This document shows, piece after piece, positions 58,150 to 64,000 of a DNA stretch of 64,000 nt. The notes under the pieces were generated by a model that had not been told where the DNA came from, did no database searches, and saw only the letters and a program-made list of their open reading frames with translations. This stretch comes from Aristolochia californica (lineage: Eukaryota; Streptophyta; Magnoliopsida; Piperales; Aristolochiaceae). Numbering within the stretch: position 1 is the first letter of the stretch; each line of letters starts with the position of its first letter. Where the stretch lies: positions 29,389,208 to 29,453,207 of the forward strand of contig JARWKL010000009.1 of the NCBI GenBank assembly GCA_029961685.1, given 5' to 3'. The translations under genes and the position numbers were made by a program.

Positions 58150-61100
58150 ACTTAAATCTCTTCTAGATGAAGTCTGTGAAATGAACTAGAGAAGATTGAG
58201 AAACGAAAGGGAAAAAGAGAAGAAGTTGCTGGAAAGGAGAGTAAAAGAGGTCTCTCGTTAGGGATCAGAAATCGATCCCCATATCTCTTTTATACACTTA
58301 AGTGAGAGTTGAGTGTAAATGGCTAATATGCCCTTCATACACTTGACTGCTTGTAACTCTCTATCCACACCTCTAAATTACATGAAAATTTGACCATAAA
58401 GACATCTAAACATGCTGAGTTAGATAGATAGTACCCTCACTAGAAAATACAGATCATATAAAAGGATAAAATTGCCCCTTATACTATTTTCTACCACTCC
58501 CCCTTAAACTGCAACATAGATGTCTAGAAGCCCCAGCTTGTTACAAAATGCCCCAAATTTATATTTACCCAAAACTTCAATAAACATATCACAAACTTGA
58601 TCACTAGACTAAAGATATGAGATAACAACTTTCTTCCTCATCACTGCAACTTGAATAAAGTGGCAATCATCTTATATATGTTTGGTCCTCTCATGAAATA
58701 TTATACTTCCCATAATGAATATAGTTGTCTGATTATCACAATACATGGTCATAGGATTGGCAACTTGTAGATTGAACTCTTGAACAACTTATCTCACCCA
58801 CATCAACTCACTAATAGGATGAACCATATCTCTATACTCAACCTCTGTATTAGAGTAGGCCATACCGTTTTGCTTCTTGCTCTTCCAACTTATCAAATTT
58901 CCTCCTAAGAATATACAATAGCCACTGGTGGATTTTCTATCAAGTTTAGATCCACCATTATGAATTGGCTAAGCACACTAATAAAAAAAACATATCAGAA
59001 TGAGTAAGTGTGGCATAAATTAGTTTCCCCATATATTGCTTTGTACTCAAGTTCATAATTACTTTCATCATGGAGGTCATAACCAACTCCATGTCTCTCC
59101 ACTAGTTTTTCACCTAAGAGGCTATATTCTTATAACATATTTGTAGTATACTTCTTTTGTGTAAATACAAGGTCTACCTTGCTTCTAGCAAACTTCAATT
59201 CCAAGGAAATATTTTAACGAACTTATATCTTTGATCTTAGAATGTTAACAAGGTACTCATTTACCTCATCAATGCCCATTATATCACTTCCTAATAAAAC
59301 AATATCACCTACATACACTAGTAATACTACAATCTGGTATGTCAGCTTCATAACAAAGAGATTGATCATAATGGCTTCGGGAGAATCCAATACCTCATTG
59401 AACTTCTCAAACGAAGCCCTAGGGCTCTTTTTAAGGCCATATATAGACTTCTTAAGTCTACACACCTTTCTAGTCTCCCTTTGACTAACATGCCCAGTAG
59501 GTTGTTTCATATAGACCTCTTCTTTTAAGTCACCATACAAGAAATCAGTTTTAATATCTAGTTGAAAGAGTGAGCAACCATAGTTAGTTGCAATAGACAC
59601 TAGAATACGAATCGATGTCAGACTAGCTACTGGTGAGAAAGTCTAAAAAACGTTAATGTCATAGGCTAGCGTGTATCCTTTGGCAACCAACTTAGCTTTA
59701 TATTTCTAAATGGAACCATCTTCTCTATACTTCAATGTATACTTAGTGTCACCTAACAATTGTAGCTCTGGAAGGCATATCAAGAAAACCCTATGTACCT
59801 TTGTCACAAATACCCTCCATTTCAACATCCATACCTTGTTTCCGCTGAAGAGATAAGAGAACATCCTACACAAAAGAAGAAATAATGCAAGAAGACAAGG
59901 ACAAAGGAAATTGTTTGTACAATTTAGATAAATAATCAAAAGATACATAATTAGACATAGATATTGAGTAGACTTACAAAATACTTTTTGAATAGCAAGT
60001 GTAGATCAGTTATCTTTGGATCTTCATGTGAAGAGGATTCTGTAGTGGGCAGGAGAGAAAGAAGTTGGGCTTGGTACTTAGTGGCACGCCTTCGTTGATA
60101 CACTTGCAAGGGTTTTTCTGCATAAGTAGCCTATGAGGGACTATGAACATCCTCCACAAGAATAGGAGCAACAATTTTTGGACTTGTGAAATGCAGAATA
60201 ACATCCGTAGGAAATGAAGAAAAGAAAAGAACATCTTCAAAAAATATCACATCAATAGATACAAATACATTTGATTGCACGAGGAGATAGACTATTTGAA
60301 GAAGAACCAAATACATAGGTAAAACAGACAGGCAAAACGTGAGGGGATAGAAAAAACAAAATAGTAGATGTAATCAACACTTGCATAGGAATTTTACCCC
60401 AAAAGCTAATGAGGGCATCATGTTGATAAGAAAACAAGTAGTGAGTCTACACACAAGCAGTGAGTACACTCACTCCAATACGACTTGGGAATATTCATAA
60501 GAATAAAAGTTGTTCATGAAACTTCTAAGAGATTACGGTTTTTATATTTAGCTACTCCATTATATTATGGAGTAAATACACATGACGACTAATGAATGAT
60601 GCCACTACTCTAACAGAAATTATCAAAAATTTACTCATAAATTTTAAACCGTTGTCAATGCTAAAAGTACGAAAAAAAAAACATCAAACTAAGTTTTGAT
60701 TTCATTGTAAAAGTTTTTAAATATATCAAATACTTTAGATTTCTCCCGTAGGAGATACATCCAGGTAGTAGGATTAAAGTTATCAATAAATGAAATATAA
60801 TAAATATAACAAAAGATTTTGGAAACAAGACAAGGCTCCCATACTTTTGAATGAACAACCTCAAACAAACTACTACTCTTTGTTTGTCTTAAAAGAAACG
60901 TAGTTCGATGAATTTTGCCCAATTGACATGAGTCATATTAAAATGATAGACTTGAAGGAAAATCAAGAAATAGTTGAACCGACTTTGTAGGGGAAGGATG
61001 TCCTAACTATAGGTGCCACTAGAAGGTCAAAACTACAACATGAAAAGCATGTGAAGGAGGTTGTGAATGGTCTTCCAGGTGATATAATTTGCCTCTCTCA

Positions 61101-61205
61101 TGCACAGAACTAATCATTCTCCTCTTCTTGGGATCCTAAAACACATAATGAAATGGATAAAATGTTAGTGAATAATTCATAGATTTTGTAAGTTGATTTA
61201 TTAAC
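58150..61205 (-). mobile_element. Decayed Ty1/copia retrotransposon
   Basis: Minus orientation. The 3' LTR is about 58150-58496, preceded on the minus strand by the polypurine tract GTTTAAGGGGGAG at 58509-58497. RNase H remnants follow, then a reverse transcriptase (59600-59223: FQLDIKTDFLYGDLKEEVYM, VCRLKKSIYGLKKSPRA) in which the catalytic YVDD-type motif reads YVGD. Integrase pieces lie at 60900-60000, and a gag-pre-integrase block (SSVHERGKLYHLED) near 61080. The LTR and polypurine region resemble those of the copia remnant in the BRX1 intron, so the two probably belong to one family. The gag side is cut off at 61205 by insertion of the next element. Confidence 0.8.
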
Positions 61206-61624
61206 TGTTGGAAGATAGGGCCCAAGCTCACATGACCAAGGAAGGCCTACATATCCAAGTGTGTTGGAAGATGGTCCTAAGCCCATAAGACCAAGTGTGT
61301 TGGAAGATAGGCTCAAGGCCGACATATCAAGGAGATGGCCCATAGGCCCACATACAATGATGGTAGGATGGTAAATAAAGTGTCATCTCATAAAGATGAC
61401 ATTGATATAATTAGATTAAAGTTCAAGGGTCAAAACCCTAAACCCTAAACCCTAAGTTTAGGGGTATTATTGTAATATAGTAGTATTATTAATCTATAAA
61501 TATAGCTTATGGGGGAGGGTTAGGAGATCCAAGTTCATAACTTCTTCTTCCTTTGGTTTTCTCCCAATGGCTCTCTCTCCCTTTTTCTCCATGAGCTAAA
61601 TCCATGGAGTCCTGAAAATCAACA
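61206..61624 (+). repeat. 5' LTR with TATA box and telo-box-like repeats
   Basis: 419 bp. Contains three consecutive AAACCCTA-type units at about 61434-61456, about 40 bases before a TATA-like CTATAAATATAGC (61494-61506). It ends AAAATCAACA next to the primer-binding site. The first ~110 bases contain near-repeats of GTGTTGGAAGATAGG. Confidence 0.75.
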
Positions 61625-61873
61625 TGGTATTAGAGCTTTGATTTTCAAGACTTGGAGTATGGTTTTTCAAGATTCCAGAAATAAATTAGTTTTCTTAGTG
61701 AAATTCGTGTTTTTATTTTAATGGTACTGGTTTTCTTTCTTCAGTTTGTTTCCTACTAGAGCCTGATGAGATCGAGGTCAATTTTTTTCCCTCCTTAATC
61801 TGCCGTTAGTGTTTTTAAACTACTACTTCCTGATCATCACCTCGATAAACCGCTTCATGTTGGTTTGTCGTGG

Positions 61874-62435
61874 AATGCCTTACCCTCTATTTAGCTTCTA
61901 GAATGCAGACGTGGGGGAAGAAGATGACTTAGGTTCTGTTTCTCGTGCAGAGATGAAAAATTATTTTTTTGTTGTTGTCTGGAAGGTTGCCATCCGACGA
62001 CTCTCCGTTTATTTTCAGAAGGTCCCGATTGCTCTCTGTCTGGTCCAAAGGAGAAAATGCACCGAAGCCAGAGAGCAGCCTTGAGCGAGTTTTGGCGTCT
62101 CAACTCTCTGTTGTTCTGTTGAGCAACATCTCCAAACAGAAGCCATCGTCTGGGAATGCCTTACCCTCTGTTTAGCTTCTAGAATGCAGACGTGGGGGAA
62201 GAAGATGACTTAGGTTCTGTTTCTCGTGCAGAGATGAAAAATTATTTTTTTGTTGTTGTCTGGAAGGTTGCCATCCGACGACACTCCGTTTATTTTCAGA
62301 AGGTCTCGATTGCTCTCTGTTTGGTCCAAAGGAGAAAATTCACCGAAGCCAGAGAGCAGCCTTGAGCGAGTTTTGGCGTCTCAACTCTCTGTTATTCTGT
62401 TGAGCAACATCTCCAAACAGAAGCCATCGTCTGGG
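61874..62435 (+). repeat. 281-bp tandem duplication
   Basis: Two head-to-tail copies, 61874-62154 and 62155-62435, of equal length with about six single-base differences. Each carries an open stretch starting MLLSGRLPSDD that is not a known protein. Confidence 0.9.
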
Positions 62436-63954
62436 ACATGTATATTTTCCTCTAGTTGAAAGATTGTTGTCGCCAACCAGTTTTGCGATCGGTCTCCTTC
62501 TCTGTCAATAACAACTCTGACCAAGTTCCAAACAGAGTTGACGTCTTTCCAGCAACAGAGAACTAACTTTCTTCATTGTCGATTGTTGCCTTCAACAGCA
62601 TGAAGGATCTTCTTCATTGGCGTCGACAACAGGATATCCTTGGTACACTCTCGAAAAGTTTCCTTCCTCTGCATTTCCATATTTGGACGTCGCTTCAACA
62701 GCAACACCAGCGCACTGTTCGACGCCGAGAGGAAGAAGAAGGAATTGTTGCCTTCTCCACTGTTGTTGCCTATTAAATCTGCTGGTTCATCCGAGTTATT
62801 TTGGCAGATCTTTTATTTTTGGATATTGTTGATCCTTCGCAGGTTATTTTTGAAAACTTTCTGATTACCGCGATTATACATATCTGCATCTCTGGTTTTC
62901 CAATCTCTTCGGTGCTAGGAAGAAGACACTGTAGAAAAATTATATGTTTCCTAAGTTAGGAAACCAGAATGAACCAGTGTGGGTTCAACGTAGCCCGCGC
63001 CCGATCCGGTCCAACTTAGACCGGTCGCGTTTCCATGTCAAACCAGCAACCAGTATTCCGAGTTAACTCGGACCATCTCAGACTGAGTCAACTCAATCCG
63101 GGTCAATCTGACTTAGCCCACTTATTTTTTGCCTCAGTATATGTGCCCAAGTTTTATACATATTTCGGCGCAACTCGGTAAATTTTTCTCTGGCTCGATT
63201 ATTATTTTGAACAATTGATAGATTATTCCTTGGTCAACATATTATTTGCCTTAGATTATTTTATGGGTCAATTTTACAAAGATTATTTTGGTTCGTGTTA
63301 TATAGGCCCAAGACCATTACAATTGCTGCTATTGTGTCTCTTTGGATGAGATGTTATTATTGAAGGTGAGGTGATTTCAATATCTTTCCTCATACCATAA
63401 TTTATTTGACTCTCAAAAATATTGCAGTTGGGACACTATGAGAGTCGGTGCCCGGATTTGGACACCATCATTTATTTTTTACTTTAAAAAATATTATGGT
63501 TGGGACATCATTAGTGTTGGTACCCGAATTGGGACACCATGATGGATGAGTTTATTACAACATATCATTTTATTTCCCCCCATTAATGTCTTTTATTACT
63601 CCTCCCGCTTGAGAGATGTTGTCCTATGGAGGGACATAGTGATGGAGGAGTTTTTTTTTTACCCTTCAATGTATAGACCCACTACCTACATTAATAGGAG
63701 TAGCACTACCTACAGAAGATAGGAGTTTTTTTAACATCTAGCATAAATTATTTGACTGGATTAAAGAGCAATGTCATAAGACTTGAAGTGATGCTACTCT
63801 CATTTTTTTTTATGTCAGCTAGACCTCATGAACGAGAGCACCAGTGTAAGGGGGAGTGTTATAAGGTATGGAGGATTGGCATTTTATATAATAAAAAAAA
63901 AATTATACATCATTTACAGCAAGCTAGGAGTTCATAATGTTCTCTCACCCGCAG
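62436..63954 (+). other. Interior of the non-autonomous LTR element
   Basis: No gag or pol motif in any frame. A diverged direct repeat (GTTGGGACA ... GACACCATCA/GACACCATGA) lies at about 63425-63545. Short open frames at 62576-62864 overlap in all three phases and look like chance. Confidence 0.4.
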
Positions 63955-64000
63955 CTTGAGGGGGAGTGTTGTTAGATAGGGCCCAAGCCCACACAACCAA

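Larger units (their letters stand above)
61206..64000 (+). mobile_element. Non-autonomous copia-like LTR element (right end beyond window)
   Basis: The 5' LTR (61206-61624, TGTTGG...AACA) is followed at once by a primer-binding site TGGTATTAGAGCT (61625-61637). At the far end a polypurine tract CTTGAGGGGGAG (63955-63966) precedes TGTTGTTAGATAGGGCCC, the start of the 3' LTR (63967 on). The 2.3-kb interior has no gag or pol; instead it has a 281-bp tandem duplication and other low-identity repeats. This is the layout of a small non-autonomous LTR element mobilised by another copia. It interrupts the gag-pre-integrase region of the minus-strand copia at 58150-61205. Confidence 0.8.

Noticed and set aside
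54134..61637. TGGTATCAGAGC-type sequences as tRNA genes
   Set aside because: They are primer-binding sites next to LTRs; no cloverleaf sequence follows.
18423..62435. Tandem arrays as possible CRISPR arrays
   Set aside because: Units are directly adjacent with no unique spacers, and the DNA is plant nuclear.

Overview
This is plant nuclear DNA, most likely from a eudicot with a repeat-rich genome. The host genes have short GT-AG exons and AT-rich introns. Their best family matches are plant-type proteins: BRX1, JMJ30/JMJD5, the plant ABHD18-like hydrolase, IRKI, CYP93 and an eight-cysteine lipid-transfer protein. Large tracts are copia, LINE, PIF/Harbinger and hAT elements nested in one another. 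I cannot name the species. All family calls are from recognition of motifs and gene layout; no search was run.

Layout. 59-10108 (+) is the 3' part of BRX1 (ribosome assembly), with two introns swollen by a LINE tail and a copia remnant. 11339-16233 (+) is a complete JMJ30/JMJD5-type JmjC gene with a uORF touching its start codon and a LINE remnant in intron 4. 17490-22950 is a decayed PIF/Harbinger transposon (-) whose transposase is split by two adjacent non-autonomous Harbinger elements (18009-19555 and 19559-21140). 24018-28272 (-) is a complete ABHD18-like alpha/beta hydrolase. 32440-34610 (-) is a complete IRKI/GIL1-type (DUF641) gene. 37105-46000 is a copia element (-) split by a Harbinger element (39687-44727), itself split by a hAT element (40721-43173); exact target-site duplications mark both insertions. 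46290-48144 (-) is a complete CYP93-like P450. 48665-56500 (+) is a 2-oxoglutarate/Fe(II) oxygenase pseudogene interrupted by a full-length but dead copia element (49468-54352). 57180-57586 (+) is a small secreted lipid-transfer-like gene. 58150-61205 is another decayed copia (-), and 61206 to the window end is a non-autonomous LTR element (+) inserted in it.

The host genes are unrelated single-copy genes, not a pathway or cluster. I see no bacterial-type operon, CRISPR array or defence system. The most informative structures are the nested transposon stacks, whose insertion order can be read from target-site duplications, and a few gene-level details: the JMJ30 uORF, the short intron that restores the eighth cysteine of the lipid-transfer protein, and the disrupted oxygenase. 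Exon boundaries were placed by eye from GT-AG sites, reading-frame continuity and family alignment from memory.
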